Assembly: GCF_042477335.2 (NCBI RefSeq)
Contig: NC_091255.1
Location: forward strand, 36,124,501 to 36,188,500
Origin: Ovis canadensis
Taxonomy: Eukaryota > Chordata > Mammalia > Artiodactyla > Bovidae
DNA: 64,000 nt
Direction: 5' to 3'
Shown: positions 23,400-45,616 of the stretch, in pieces
Position numbering within the stretch: position 1 is the first letter of the stretch
How the letters are laid out: the number at the start of each line of letters is the position of its first letter
The notes under the pieces: generated by a model
Told to the model about the DNA's origin: nothing
Databases searched by the model: none
What the model saw: only the letters and a program-made list of their open reading frames with translations
Position numbers and translations under genes: made by a program

Positions 23400-24000
23400 T
23401 TATATACAAATAGATGTTAGTTTCTCTAGGGTAATTCTTACAAATGGAATTGCTTCAGCTTTACTAATTGCCAAACAGCCCACCAACTTACACTCTTATC
23501 ACACATATGTAATACCAATTTGTATTGGTACTACACATGTAGTACATAATACATATGTATTATCAACTCAAATTCATACCAACATTTGATATTGTCACAC
23601 TTTCTTATTTTTGCCAGTCTGATGGATGTTAACAGTATTTCATAGTTTTATCTTGCACTTCCTTTATTAGTGAAGCTGGGCATTTTTCCTTAGGCTTTTC
23701 TTATGACTTGTCCGTTCATTTCCTATGACCATTTTTCTACTGGGTTTTAGTATATATGCTGCCAAAGTGAACACTCTACTGGGTTATATTTTATCATACC
23801 CCATATATATTTTGGATACGAATTCTTTGTTAATGTTTTAAAAATTTCTTCTTCTTGTTGGTGGCTCATGTTTTCTCTCTGTGATATTTTTTTGACCAGA
23901 AATTTTAAGTTTAATATTTTCAAATTTATGACTATTTTCCATTATGGTTTGTACTTTGTTATGTTTAAGAAATTCTTTCCTATCCTGACTGATAAAGACA
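23400..24000 (-). mobile_element. Old L1 LINE fragment, antisense
   Basis: Blocks such as 'tgccaaacagccc', 'catttttccttaggctttt' and 'acgaattctttgttaatg' run in the antisense L1 order. Strongly diverged. Confidence 0.55.
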
Positions 24001-24021
24001 TTCTCTTTTTAAAAACAATTA

Positions 24022-24182
24022 TTTGTATTTATTTGGCTATGCTGGGTCTTAGTTATGGCATGCAGGATCTTTTTTTAGTTGCAGCTAAAAAAAAAAAGGT
24101 TAGTTCCCTGACTGGGGACCAAACCTGGGCCCCATGCATTGGGAGTGCAGAGTCTTAGCCACTGGACCACCAGGGAAGTCCC
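24022..24182 (-). mobile_element. CHR-type SINE, antisense
   Basis: It reads 'ttatttggctatgctgggtc', with a small A-run insertion, then the reversed B box (GGGGACCAAACCTGGGCCCC) and 'ccaccagggaagtcccc'. Confidence 0.8.
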
Positions 24183-24642
24183 CATTTTCTTTTTATTAAA
24201 AGTTTTTTATTAAATCTTATTGGGAAATAACTTCAAATTTACAAAATGCTGCAAAAATAAAAATAATATAAAGAACATTCACATACCCTTTACTCAGATA
24301 GTATTAACATTTAATCATATTTGTTTATAATTTGATAAATATATATAACATATAGTATGTAATATATAAGACAAAATATATACACATATTTTCTGAACTG
24401 TTTGAGGGTAAGTTACATACATTATGGTGCTTTACAGCTAAATACTTCAGTGTATTTATTCAAATACTTCAGCTAAATACAAATAGGGATAGTACAATTC
24501 AAAATTTACATTGATAAAATACTTTGATAAAATCTCCCAATCATATGATGACCAATGTCATCAATTGACAGATGTTAATACACTCTATAGCATTCTTATA
24601 TCCCTATGAACCCTATACTCATATACAGCTTTAAAAACCCTT
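24183..24642. other. AT-rich stretch, probable old L1
   Basis: It contains 'gggaaataacttcaaattta' and 'aagaacattcacataccctt', which look like antisense old L1 3' sequence. No gene is present. Confidence 0.35.
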
Positions 24643-24850
24643 TGGGGACTTTCCTGGTAGTCCACTGGTTAAGATTCCATGCTCCCAATTCAGGGGGCCT
24701 GGGTTTGATCCCTGGTCAGGGAACTAGATCCCACATGCTGCAGCTAAGTTCAACAACTAAGAATTCACATACCGTAACTAAAGATCCTGCATGCCACAAC
24801 TAAGACCCAGTGCAGCCAAATAAAAAAAGAAAGAAAGAGATTAAAAAAAA
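24643..24850 (+). mobile_element. CHR-type SINE (long form)
   Basis: Sense, with head (GGGACTTTCCTGGTAGTCCA), B box (GGTTTGATCCCTGG) and the long 3' extension ending 'cagtgcagccaaataaaa'. Confidence 0.8.
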
Positions 24851-25062
24851 ATCCTTTGTACAGGCTCCAAACTAGAGGCAGGCATTGCATTTAACTGTCA
24901 TGTTGTTTTAGCTTCCTTTAATCTGGAATATTTCCTCAACCTTTATTTGTCTTTTATGATGTTGACATTTTTGAAGAATACAGGCCCATCCCTTTTTTTA
25001 GTAGAATGTTCCTCATTTTGTGTTTATCTGCTATTTCCTTGAGATTAGATTGATAAAATGTA

Positions 25063-25285
25063 CTGGGGAATCCCAGTGGTCCACCTGTCAATGCAGGAGA
25101 TGCAAGAAATGCAGGTTTGGTCCCTGGCTGAGGAAAATCCCCTGGAGATGGAAATGACAACCCACTTCAGTATTCTGGCCTGGAAAATTCCATGGACAGA
25201 GGAGCCTGGCAGGCTACAGCCCTCGGATAGGCTACAGTTCCATAGGGTCACAGAGTTGGACTGGACTGGGAACAAATGCACACAG
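25063..25285 (+). mobile_element. Bov-tA SINE
   Basis: Sense Bov-tA with a small internal duplication ('cctcggataggctacag') near the 3' end. Confidence 0.82.
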
Positions 25286-25639
25286 TCTCAGCTGGAACAC
25301 TGCATAGATGAATATCGTGCAGTATTGGATCTGTGCAGTATTACTGTGTCCTTCTCAGGTTACCATGTCTGGAGGTACACAATATCTATCTGTCCCTTAC
25401 TGGTTGACCAACACTGGTCAAAGTGTTGTCCCATTTCTCCACTGTCTAATTACAGCTTTTTATTTATTTTTTTGTTCCCTTCCAAACTCATTAGCAATCT
25501 GTGGTGAGACGCCTTAAGACATGCAAATATCCTGCTTCTCATCAAAATTTCTCCCTAGCTTTAGCATCTACTGATGATTCTCGCCTGAGCCAATCTTTGT
25601 CATGATGGTTGAAAAATGATTCAAGTTTAAAATTTTGTT

Positions 25640-26169
25640 TTTAATGTCTGTCTTTAACCTGGAGTTGATTTATGTAGTGTGAGATAGGGATCAAATTTTG
25701 TCTCCTCCCTCCCCCTCTCGTATGGCTAGCTAATCAGCTCCATTTGTGGAAAAGCTTCTTCTTAGTCTACTTGTTCATTTGTCAAATTTGCATTTTTGCT
25801 AAGTTTGTTTCAGTGCTCTCTATTCTGTCCAGCTGGTTTATTTGTTTACCCCTGCACCAATACTACAGTCTTTTTTTTATTATTTAAAAAAGTATTTGTT
25901 TATTTCCCTGTATTGGATCTTAGTTGCAGCACACAGGAGGATCTTTAATTGTACCATTAAACTCTTAGTTGCAGCATGTGGGATCTAGTTCCCTGACCAG
26001 GGATCAAACCCAGCCTTCCTGCATTGGGAGCATGTAGTCTTAGCCACTGGACCACCAGGGAAGTCCCTACAGTGTTTTAATTATTATAGTTTTGTAATAA
26101 ATATTGATATATAGTAAAGCAAGTATCCCATTACAGTCTTCTATAAAATTATCCATTTTTGTCATCCTG
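25640..26169 (-). mobile_element. L1 LINE fragment split by a CHR SINE
   Basis: Antisense L1 ('ttgatttatgtagtgtgaga', 'ctccatttgtggaaaagc', 'tctattctgtccagctgg'). It is interrupted at 25870-26066 by an antisense CHR SINE. Confidence 0.7.
25870..26066 (-). mobile_element. CHR-type SINE in L1
   Basis: Antisense CHR SINE ending at the head 'ccaccagggaagtcc'. CTACAGT occurs at 25863-25869 and 26067-26073, a short target duplication. Confidence 0.82.
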
Positions 26170-26181
26170 GCAATTATAGTC

Positions 26182-26455
26182 TGGAGAAGGCAATGGCACC
26201 CCACTCCAGTACTCTTGCCTGGAAAATCCCATGGATGGAGGAGCCTGGTAGGCTGCAGTCCATGGGGTCCCTAAGAGTCGGACACGACTGAGCAACTTCA
26301 CTTTCACTTTTCACTTTCATGCATTGGAGAAGGAAATGGCAACCCACTCCAGTGTTCTTGCCTGGAGAATCCCAGGGATGGGGGAGCCTGGTGGGCTGCC
26401 GTCTATGAGGTCACACAGAGTCAGACACAACTGAAGCAACTTAGCAGCACCAGCA
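26182..26455 (+). mobile_element. Bov-A2 SINE with 12-bp target duplication
   Basis: A dimer of two BovA units ('gagaaggcaatggcacccca' and 'gagaaggaaatggcaaccca') joined by 'cactttcacttttcactttc'. GCAATTATAGTC flanks it at 26170-26181 and 26456-26467. The tail has short AGC units. Confidence 0.92.
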
Positions 26456-26467
26456 GCAATTATAGTC

Positions 26468-26580
26468 ATTGTCATAGGTAATTTCCACAACGACCTTCAG
26501 AGAGCTTAAGAAACTTTCCCAAGTTCGCAAAGCCAATAAGGAGGAATCTGAGCCCAGGTCAGTCCAAGGTCCAAGTTCTT
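26468..26580 (-). mobile_element. MIR SINE remnant
   Basis: The order 'cacaacgacc..', 'agagagcttaagaaactttc' and 'aagttcgcaaagcc' is the reverse complement of the MIR core (the part usually reading 'acttgcccaaggtcaca'). Ancient and diverged. Confidence 0.5.
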
Positions 26581-27019
26581 TCCGTTACTTCCTGGAGTTC
26601 TGCCTTCCCAAGGCCAAAAGGATAGTTATCTAGGCATGGAGATGTGGAGGTCAGAGAATCAAGTGTGGGCAGGTGAGAGAAGCCAGCTATCACGCTGGTT
26701 TGGGTTTGGTCTCTGGGTGTAGACTTTGCCAGCCAAGGGATGGGCTTGGACTTGGCTGGCAGAACTGGAAACAAGAGTAGAGGGAATAGGACCCTAGGAC
26801 TGATCACCCACAAGTGTCCATGGACATATCCTGCGGCTGCCCAGGCCGAGCAGGGTAGTGTGGCAGCAGCCTGAGAGGGGCACCTGCAGCTGCTTTTATG
26901 TTGGGGGTTGTGGTGGGGGGCTTGGGAGGCAAGGAAGGGAAAGAAGCTGGCTGGCTGTCTGGAAGCTAGGACAGAGCCCACCCCAGGAGGCCCCATCCTC
27001 CACCAGCCCCTTCCTGCCT

Positions 27020-27052
27020 GATTAAGAGACCCTAATCAGCTTGGGGAGATTA
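27020..27052. promoter_or_regulatory. Cluster of CRX/OTX-type core sites upstream of GUCY2D
   Basis: Three TAATC/GATTA cores lie within 33 bases: GATTA at 27020-27024, TAATC at 27033-27037 and GATTA at 27048-27052. They are about 120-150 bases upstream of the proposed first-exon donor. CRX and OTX2 homeodomain proteins bind this core and drive photoreceptor genes, GUCY2D among them. The sites are seen; the function is inferred. Confidence 0.6.
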
Positions 27053-27084
27053 AGGGCTCTGGCCTGCTGTTCCCACACCCCCCG

Positions 27085-27171
27085 CCCTGGGCCCTGGCAA
27101 AGGAGACCTGTCAGAAGGATCGCCCCTGTGACCCCTCACCCTGGCCCTGGGCCCGACCCCCGGACTTTCCG
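27085..27171 (+). other. GUCY2D: Proposed non-coding first exon of GUCY2D
   Basis: A consensus donor (G|GTGAGT) begins at 27172, after a GC-rich stretch without ATG. An acceptor (GTGCTCGCAG|AA) ends at 27543, nine bases before the start codon. GUCY2D in other mammals has a non-coding exon 1. The 5' edge is approximate, since I see no TATA box and cannot place the transcription start. Confidence 0.5.
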
Positions 27172-27552
27172 GTGAGTGGCAAAGCCCCCTCCACGCGGAC
27201 TCCAGGGCCCTTTTGCCCGAGAGAGACCATGGAAGTGTATAGGAGTGTCCCTACTGACCCCTCAACCCCACCACGGCTCTAAGAGGGGGGAGAGGCAGAC
27301 AAGGGGGAGCGAAAGCAGGGCAAAGCAGGGGTGGTGCGGTATTAGGGGTACTTCTAGGCTATACCCCTGACCCTATATAGACGTCCACGCAGGGGCGGGA
27401 GGCGCGGTATGGAAGCAGAGACAATCCGCAGGTTAATTGAGGTTTGAGAAAGTGGGGGGGGGGTGGCTGGGAGGGCGTTGCGGAGAGCCCTAGGAGAGCT
27501 CTGGGGGTCGCATCCGCTCATGCTGCTCGGTTCGTGCTCGCAGAAGCCGGCA

Positions 27553-38464
<10,912 letters not shown>

Positions 38465-38482
38465 GGCTGGGTCTGGGACAAG
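38465..38482 (+). other. GUCY2D: GUCY2D 3' UTR start and donor of a 3'-UTR intron
   Basis: After the TGA at 38462-38464, the sequence GGGACAAG|GTACTG offers a good splice donor at 38483. Human GUCY2D also has its last exon entirely in the 3' UTR a few kilobases downstream. The junction would lie 18 nt after the stop, inside the roughly 50-nt window that does not trigger nonsense-mediated decay. Confidence 0.5.
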
Positions 38483-39959
38483 GTACTGTGCCCCTTTCCC
38501 CCGGCTCCTAGGCCCCTCAGACCCCGGGGACCACACATGCTTCCCAGAGGACAGACAACCCTTCCCCTGCCTGAAGACCTAGCCCTGCCTGCGTGCAGAA
38601 CTTCCCACTCAAGCCAGGAGTCCTTCCCTGACTTGATGGGCCCAGGCTGCTTCCTAAACCCAGACATTTCCCCTGGGAGGGAAGCACCAGCCACAGCGAT
38701 TCTGGTTTTGGAGCTCTGGAGTGGTCCAGGAATCCAGACTTGGGAATACCTTTAAACATGACCTTCTGGAACTTTCACTCTGACCCCCTCTCCCCTTACT
38801 GCATTAACAAGCCCTTCCTCTGGGCCTCTGGAACTCAGTGATCCTAGGAGTCACTAGAGGACCAGTTGACTGTTGCCTCCAGAGCTCTGTTCTAGCAGAC
38901 ACCCAGCCCTCTGCCCTCCAGGAAACTGATCCATGATTTTCCCCTACAGAGGAGAATCCTCACGACCCCTGTCCACGATTTCCCTCTGAGACCCTCCTCT
39001 TTCCCTCAGGATTATTCCGGAAGGTCCTTTTCCTGAACGTTGCTGCTGTAGGTGACCAAAAATCTGGCTAATACCAGTGACTTCTGTCCAGCTCTGCCTC
39101 AGAGGATTATGAGCCTTTACAAGAGCTGGTTGCAAACCAGTTGTGTGACTTTGAGAAAGCCTCATTCACTCTCTGGGCCTGGGTTCCCCTTCTGTGGTGA
39201 AATGAAGAGTGGCCTAGGTGGTTTCTGCACACCCCAGCTCTGACAGCTGGGCTTCTGAGTGGTTGGCCGTGGGATATGGGGCAGGGGGCACGTGGTCTGC
39301 AGCCCCAGTGATCCTGAGCCCATCAGGAAGGCCCCAGGAAGGAGGATCTGGGATTGGATGTCCCAACACCAGAGGAGGTGGAGCCCGCCTATTCCACCAG
39401 CGCAGGGATTGTCACATGGCCTGAGGATTCCAGGGCTTCTGTTTAGCCTCAAGCGTCCTTCCCTTCTCTATCCTCCACCAGTCGGAAACTGGCTTCTTTG
39501 GTAGCATCACCACACACCTTGCCCAAGTGCAGAGAAAAAAAAAAACTTGGTTCCTGGCTTTGGGGAAAGGAATGTAAACAAACTGCACCAGACCTTTACT
39601 AACCAGAACGCCCAGGAATAGTAGTATTCTCTGTTTAACTGGGCGCTGCTGAGCAGGCAGTTGGATGGAAAATCCTTCCTGCTTAGATCTTTGCCACAAG
39701 CATCAAGCCATCCCATCCTGAAGTTTCTTTTGTGGTACTTTGATATCCCAGAGCCTGGGCTTTGGCATGTTGGGCTCTGGGTGGCAGAAGTTAGCAGCAG
39801 CTGCAGCCACTCAGGCTGTCTCTCTAGGTAGTGAGCCTCCAGTCCCTGGTGGTGTGTGAGCAGAACTAGAGATAGCTAGGTGTGTGAGCAGGGATAGCAC
39901 CATCAGATGGACTCCCTAGGTGGAAGATTGGACTCAGTCCTCACCACACAGTGTGGCTG

Positions 39960-40060
39960 GTGGGCCAGCAGCAGTGACATCACCCGGGAGCTTGTTAGCA
40001 ATACAGCATCTCAGGCCCCATTGTATGGAAACAGAATCTACATTTTAACAGAGTTGAACA
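39960..40060 (-). mobile_element. MER5A-like DNA transposon remnant
   Basis: It contains 'catcacccgggagcttgtta' and 'ctcaggccccat', matching the non-autonomous hAT element MER5A as remembered. Similar pieces lie at 61345 and 62690. Confidence 0.5.
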
Positions 40061-40164
40061 GAGTTCCTTGAGAGTATGTATACATACTGTTAAGTTTCTG
40101 AATCATGGAACTAAGTGATCTTAGGAGCTCTAAAATCTCAGAATTGCTGAGAGTGGATGGCTGA

Positions 40165-40291
40165 GAAATACTGGCATGGGTTGCCATTTCCTTCTCCAGG
40201 GGATCTTCCTGGCCCGAGGTCAAACCCAAGTCTCTTGCGTCTCCTGCATTGTCAGAAGGGTAGTTTACCATTTGCACCACCTGGGAAGCCA
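40165..40291 (-). mobile_element. Bov-tA SINE, 5' half, antisense
   Basis: It reads 'tgggttgccatttccttctc' through the reversed tRNA-like head 'ccacctgggaagcc'. The BovA tail is absent. Confidence 0.82.
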
Positions 40292-41321
40292 GAATTTCTA
40301 AGATTTCGTAAGAACCAGGTTAGAAACTAGTCTCGAGACTTGTTTGGCCACTGGAATGGTTTTCTTTTTGTCTTGAGCTAACATTTAGAAATCAACTGAG
40401 GCCCCATTGTAAAAATGTCTACCAAATTTCCTTCTTTGAAATCAAAAGCCCCACAGAGGGGCAGCTGCAACTTCCTGCTGGAGCTAAAGAGCAACCGTCT
40501 CCCCACCCTACCCCTCTCTCCAGGGTTTCACTTTCCCATTCGCACAGTGCCCACCACTCCCCATGGACGCCAGGACACCAGGATTCTCTGAACTCCTCTT
40601 ACGTGCCTGTCAGGTGCCTGTAGACATCAGCCCTCAGGACCCTGGAGTAGCTGATGTCAGGACTATGGATGAGCCTGGGGCTTGAAGGGTTGCTTTGCCT
40701 GACTCGTGAAACCCACAAACTTAGTGGTCTTTTCCTCCTTCCTAAAGGCAGAGAAAGAAGGGAGAAGAAACCTAAGATTCAGCAGCTACAGGTTCTGGTT
40801 ACTTAATGTGGTGCTGCTATAGTGAGTAATATGGTATAATTTTAAAAGCATTTTTAACCAAGTTTGGAGATGATGAATTAAGGATTTCTTTTTTTTAAAC
40901 CCTGATGCACTCACACACACAGTATTTTTAAAACTACCTACATTCTGAAACATCTGTCTTTAGATTTTTCTCTGTACTTGGGTTCCAGGGATTGAAGGCC
41001 AGCTCTGCATTGCTGGTGCTGGACCTGACATGTGGACATAGCTGTTTCTCCCCTGCCTCTTCCCTCCTTCCTGCCTCACCCCACCCCACCCTTTTCCTCC
41101 CAGCCTGTGTGGGGCCTCGGATAGTTACTAGCCTGTGATTCAGGGGAGTTTCAGGAAAGAGTTGACTTGGGGTTAGGCGGAGGAGGACTGATGAGAATAG
41201 GCTGGGGTGGGGCACGCCCAGAGGGGAAGGAGGATGAGCTGGGGCTGAGCCTTCTTTGGGGCAGAGGTTGGGCAAACAGGGCTGAGCCAGTTCCTTCTCA
41301 TTGTCAACTCAGCCTTGTTCT

Positions 41322-41541
41322 CAGGTGCATGCTCAGTCACTCAGTCATGTCTGACTCTGCAACCCCATGGACTATAGCCTGCCAGCCTCCTCTCTCCGTA
41401 GAATTTTCCAGGCAAGAATACCAGAGTGGGTTGCCATTTCTTTCTCCAGGAGATCTTCACGTGGAGAATCCTTGGACGTGGGGATCAAACCCATGTCTCT
41501 TGCATTGGCAGGTGGATTCTTTACCACTGAGTCACCTGGGA
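41322..41541 (-). mobile_element. Bov-tA SINE, antisense
   Basis: Full-length antisense Bov-tA: 'tcactcagtcatgtctgact' through 'gagtcacctgggaa'. Confidence 0.88.
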
Positions 41542-41955
41542 ACTCAGTCTGAAAGGAGACCATGCACGTGACTGGGGGAGAGCCTGGTAATGGAGAGGCC
41601 TGTCCTCCTCCCCAGTCTGGAGAACTCAGGGACCACCCGCCCTAGAGCTCAGAGCGTGGGTGGGAGTGGAGGAGGGAAACGATCAAGCCACGGTCTCCTC
41701 TCTGCTCCTAGTCTCCTCTTTCTGCCTGGCAGTTTCTCCCTGTCTTTCTCCTCCATTTCCGTCGAACCTTTTTTCTGGGCCCAGGCAGTCTCTGAGAGTG
41801 CTGCTGTCCTCTGACCCAAGTCCTGTCCACCTGGTCACCCCTGTTGTTCCTGGGACCCCAGCACCTCCCAGCTCAGAGAGCACCCAGCTTGGCCAGTAGG
41901 CTCCCCTCACCTTCAGCCGTGTTTACACTACCTCTGCCGCTGGCCTTGCCTTCAG

Positions 41956-42275
41956 GATAGCTCTGTAGCCAGGACCAAAGATGGCCAAAGGCGGGATCTC
42001 CCACAGCTGCTGCTGCTGGGTCCCCACCCTGTAGCTGGGGCAATACATCACGTCCTGGGGCTCTCCTGGCACCTTTCGTCTGTGCTGCTCTTCAGGGACT
42101 GGGCTCTGCTTCCCACCCCCACCTGCAGTGGACCCCAGGGACCCCCTCTGGGGGCTCTGGAACAGGGTTGTGTGGCCATGTTCACCAGGATCTTCTGGAC
42201 TGTGTGCTCTGGACACCAGGCCGCATGCTGTGGTGTTGGGTCCTGGAATAAAGGTGTGCTTTCTTCCATTTCTTG
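41956..42275 (+). other. GUCY2D: Proposed non-coding terminal exon of GUCY2D
   Basis: A pyrimidine-rich acceptor (CTTGCCTTCAG) ends at 41955. About 290 bases later an AATAAA signal sits at 42247-42252, followed by a GT/T-rich stretch. The distance from the stop (about 3.8 kb) resembles my memory of the human last exon. It could instead belong to an unrelated transcript. Confidence 0.42.
42247..42252 (+). terminator. AATAAA polyadenylation signal, probable GUCY2D 3' end
   Basis: Canonical hexamer followed within 40 bases by T/GT-rich sequence ('ttccatttcttggtatatgg'), as expected for a cleavage site. Confidence 0.45.
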
Positions 42276-43307
42276 GTATATGGTCCTTTTGGCCCAGATG
42301 GTCTGAACACCTCCATCCCTGGAATGTTCAAACCTGGCATTGCCTTGCCAGGGAGGACTTCAGATATGGGGTGAACCCTAGAGATGGCCCAGGCAGGGGA
42401 AGGTGATCTTAGGACTGCAACCCCACAGGAGCCCCTCTGCTCAGGAGGTCTGCTCTGAGGGGACAAAGCAGGGAAGCCACAGGACTTTCAGGCTTCTAGA
42501 AAAGACCAGGATCTCTGAGGCTCTGGAAATGGGTAGCTGGCCTCATCCTTTGGTCAGAGGCATGAAAGAGGAAGGAAGAGGACAGAGCTTGTCCATGGCC
42601 AAGACCTGAGATCCATGGAAGCCAGAATCCAAGACTGAAGGATCAGGGCCCCCGAATGGGGAAGTTGAGGTCCACAGGTCTCTGGACAAGGTCTCATCAG
42701 CGACCCACACTCTGCCTCCAACCCTCCCAGAGTCTGGGGCATTAGAACAGGATAGACCATCCCAAAGCCACCCATGTGCAACCAGCCCATTGGTCATCCA
42801 TTCTCTTTGAGCCCAACATCCCTGCTGCCCCCAGGGTGTTTTTCTGACTTGACCTTCCTAAAATCCGTGTGCTGGGCATCCATCATTGCCCCATTCTCAG
42901 TCCTTGTGGAACTGACTCAGACTTCCCTATCCAGTCCTGCCCCATCATTCCATTCCTCTGGCCACCTGGATTGCTTCAAGGACAAGTGGATGATCGAGGC
43001 TGGGCAAACAAGGCTTCACATTGAGACATTGCTAGAAGCCGAGGGCAGCGTCGCAAGAGGATGTGATGCTGAGTGGTCTTGCCACCACAAGAATAGGATT
43101 AGAGCTGGCAGACCTTCTCACTACCACTTGTTTAAGCCTCTGCTCCTCACTGGACCTAATCAGATTGCGCTGTTCGAGGATGATGGGTTAGCAAGTTGTT
43201 TTCCTTGCTTAAGCTGAATTGAATTGGGTTTTCTGATGATGGACACTTCTCAAAAGGATTATGGAAAGCAGTAGGGGTTAGACTGGTTTAACAGGAAGGA
43301 AAAGGGT
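42276..43307. other. Unassigned intergenic stretch
   Basis: A unique-looking region without repeats that I recognise. A 147-codon open frame at 42774-43217 has no known motif and no start context of note. Confidence 0.3.
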
Positions 43308-43456
43308 CATTCTTGGCGGCTCAGATGGTAAAGAATCTGCCCACAATACAGAAGACTCAGCCTGGGTCAGGAAGATCCCCTGGAGAAGGGAATGGCTATC
43401 CATTCCAGTATTTTTGCCTGGAGAATTTCATGGACAGAGGAGCCTCTGTCCAAAAG
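43308..43456 (+). mobile_element. Bov-tA SINE, deleted
   Basis: Sense Bov-tA missing part of the B box and the BovA tail. Confidence 0.78.
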
Positions 43457-44132
43457 AGCAACTAACACCTTCACAAAGGGGAAAAGCACTGGCTCAGGAA
43501 GGGGGAAGGAGTGAAGGATGATGACAGAGACGATATTTCTCTTCAAGCCCTGACTCCATCAGGAGTTAGCCTGGTCCCTTCCCTGTGGCAGGACTATTCC
43601 TGAAAATCCACTTACGGGAACCTAACCTGGGAGAGGTTGGGACATTGGGTGAGAGAGCGTGAACAGTCTGGTAGCCTTGTCAGAACTCTCATGCTGACTC
43701 AACATTGAGAACGAGGGGGAATCTTTCAGGGCCTGCCCTCCCACAGGAGACAGTGCAGAGGAGAGTGAGGCGAAGTCTCTAAGCTCAGCATGTCTTGCCT
43801 CTCAACATCCTTGTGAGTTAGTGACTAGAGCTTGACAAGGAGGATAAAGTGGGATAGGCGGCTCCCCCTGCTTCTGGAGGGGGAAGGGAGTACAGAGAGA
43901 AACTGGGGAGAAGAACAGCTGCGAGGTTCCCGCAGAGAGGAGCTTGTTTATCACAGTCTAGAGACTTGCCCATTCAAACTAAAGCCATTTTGTTACCTCC
44001 ACCAGGGCCATTGTACTTTATCACCTACCCCTGAGTCTGGACCTCTGGCTCCAGAGAAGGGCATGACATCCAGGCATTTACCCATGTGTCACAGGGAGCA
44101 TAGATCTCACAGTCTAAAAATCATGTCACCCT
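43457..44132. other. Unassigned intergenic stretch
   Basis: No gene or repeat recognised. Confidence 0.3.
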
Positions 44133-44415
44133 GGACTTCCCTGGTGGTAGAGGTTGAGAACCCACCTGCCAATGCAGGGGGCCTGGGTTTGATTTGTGAT
44201 CCAGGAAGATCCACATGCCAAGGGGCAACTAAGCCCATGCGCCACAGCTACCGAAACCCTCATGGTCCTAGAGCCTGTGCTCTGCAACAAGAGAAGCCAC
44301 TGCAATGAGAAACCCGAGCACCACACCAGAGAGTAGCCCCCACTTGACACAACTCAAGAAAGCCCATGCACTGCAACCAAGAGCCAGTGTGGCCAAAAAT
44401 AAAATTAACAAATAA
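44133..44415 (+). mobile_element. CHR-type SINE (long form)
   Basis: Head GGACTTCCCTGGTGGTAGAG, B-box area, then the long 3' module shared with 700-930 ('cctgtgctctgcaacaagag', 'gtagcccccacttgacacaa') and an A-rich tail. Confidence 0.8.
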
Positions 44416-44439
44416 ATGAAAAGCATATCTCCATAGACA

Positions 44440-44540
44440 GCCTCTAATCCTCACACGGCCCATCTTACACACATGGAAACTGAGGCTCCCAGTTGTGAAA
44501 AAAACCTTGTCAATTACCGCAGGTGCTGGGATTAGGAAGC
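44440..44540 (-). mobile_element. MIR SINE remnant
   Basis: 'ccatcttacacacatggaaactgaggc' style order, which is antisense MIR core. Confidence 0.5.
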
Positions 44541-44959
44541 ACACTCAGGAGTTCAGGCTTGGGGCCCCTAGGTGCCTCTCACGATGCCCTGGATTTTTTT
44601 CTCTCACAGGCGGTCGGTCCTGCTTCATGACCCCTTGATTCTTTTCTGCAAGAGCATGACTTAAACTCCTAGTCAATGTCTGTGTAATCAGATTGTTACA
44701 GACTTCTGATTTGGTGGGATTGGGATAGGAACATGAACACATTTTAGATTTCTCCAACCAGTACCTCCAAAAGTCTAGTCCAGCTGAAAACTCCCATCTC
44801 CTATCTGCTCTGAAGGTCTGTTCCTCACCGCACTTGTCAGGGTCCTGGTTGGGGGTGGGAGGTGGCACAGGGGGCTGGGGTGGGTGGGAGGAGCACATGC
44901 CTGCTTCTTCCCTCCACTCCCAACTCTGAATCCTTGATCAGGATAGGAGGGACATGCGG

Positions 44960-45184
44960 TGTGTGTATGCCAGGTCACTTCAGTGGTGTCCGACTCTGTG
45001 CAATCCTATGGACTGTAGCCCGCCAGGCTCCTCTGTCCATGGGATTCTCCAGGCAAGAATACTGGAGTGGGTTTGTTATGCCCTCCTCTAGTGGATTTTC
45101 CCAACCCAGGGATTAAACCCAAGTCTGTTATATATTCTGCATTGACAGGTGGGTTCTTTACAACTAGCGCCACCTGGGAAGCCC
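44960..45184 (-). mobile_element. Bov-tA SINE, antisense
   Basis: Complete antisense copy from 'ggtcacttcagtggtgtccg' to the head 'agcgccacctgggaagccc'. Confidence 0.88.
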
Positions 45185-45500
45185 ATAGTGGGGACATAGG
45201 GGCATAATTTGATCCTGGGATCCCCCACCCTTACCCACCTCCTCATTCTTCAAGGGAGGAATACAGCAGAAGCTTAACTGGTTGCTGACTGACTGGGAAA
45301 ATTGCCCTGGTCTCGCTTTGGCTCAGCTGCAGCCAACTCTGTCTGGGGGTGCCGTCCTGTCTACCTGTGCAGAAGTGATTTCACTACAAAGCTAATAAAA
45401 TTGAAACCTCACAATCTCTCACCTGCACAAGTCCCTTCCAAGCCCCACTACCCAATTTTGTATTCTTCTTAAAGAGGACCTTCAAAATTGGACAAGCTTG

Positions 45501-45616
45501 GGGATTCCCCGGCAGTCCAGTGGTATGGACTCTGTTCAACCCTTGGTCGGGGAACCAAGATCCAGCAAGTCATGAAGCGTGACAACTCCCCCCCCCAAAA
45601 AAAAACACCCAAACGA
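45501..45616 (+). mobile_element. CHR-type SINE
   Basis: Sense head GGGGATTCCCCGGCAGTCCA. The B-box area is shortened, and a C run and A run (45589-45606) form the tail. Confidence 0.7.

Larger units (their letters stand above)
38483..41955 (+). other. Proposed GUCY2D 3'-UTR intron
   Basis: No second gene is seen. Repeats include a MIR (about 39115-39235, +), an MER5A-like DNA transposon piece (about 39960-40060), a Bov-tA fragment (40165-40291, -) and a Bov-tA (41322-41541, -). The rest is unique-looking. Confidence 0.45.

Noticed and set aside
27463-27552. An upstream in-frame ATG for GUCY2D, 30 codons before the chosen start
   Set aside because: It lies before the splice acceptor at 27543 in what should be intron 1, and known ROS-GC1 proteins begin at the MT-C leader.
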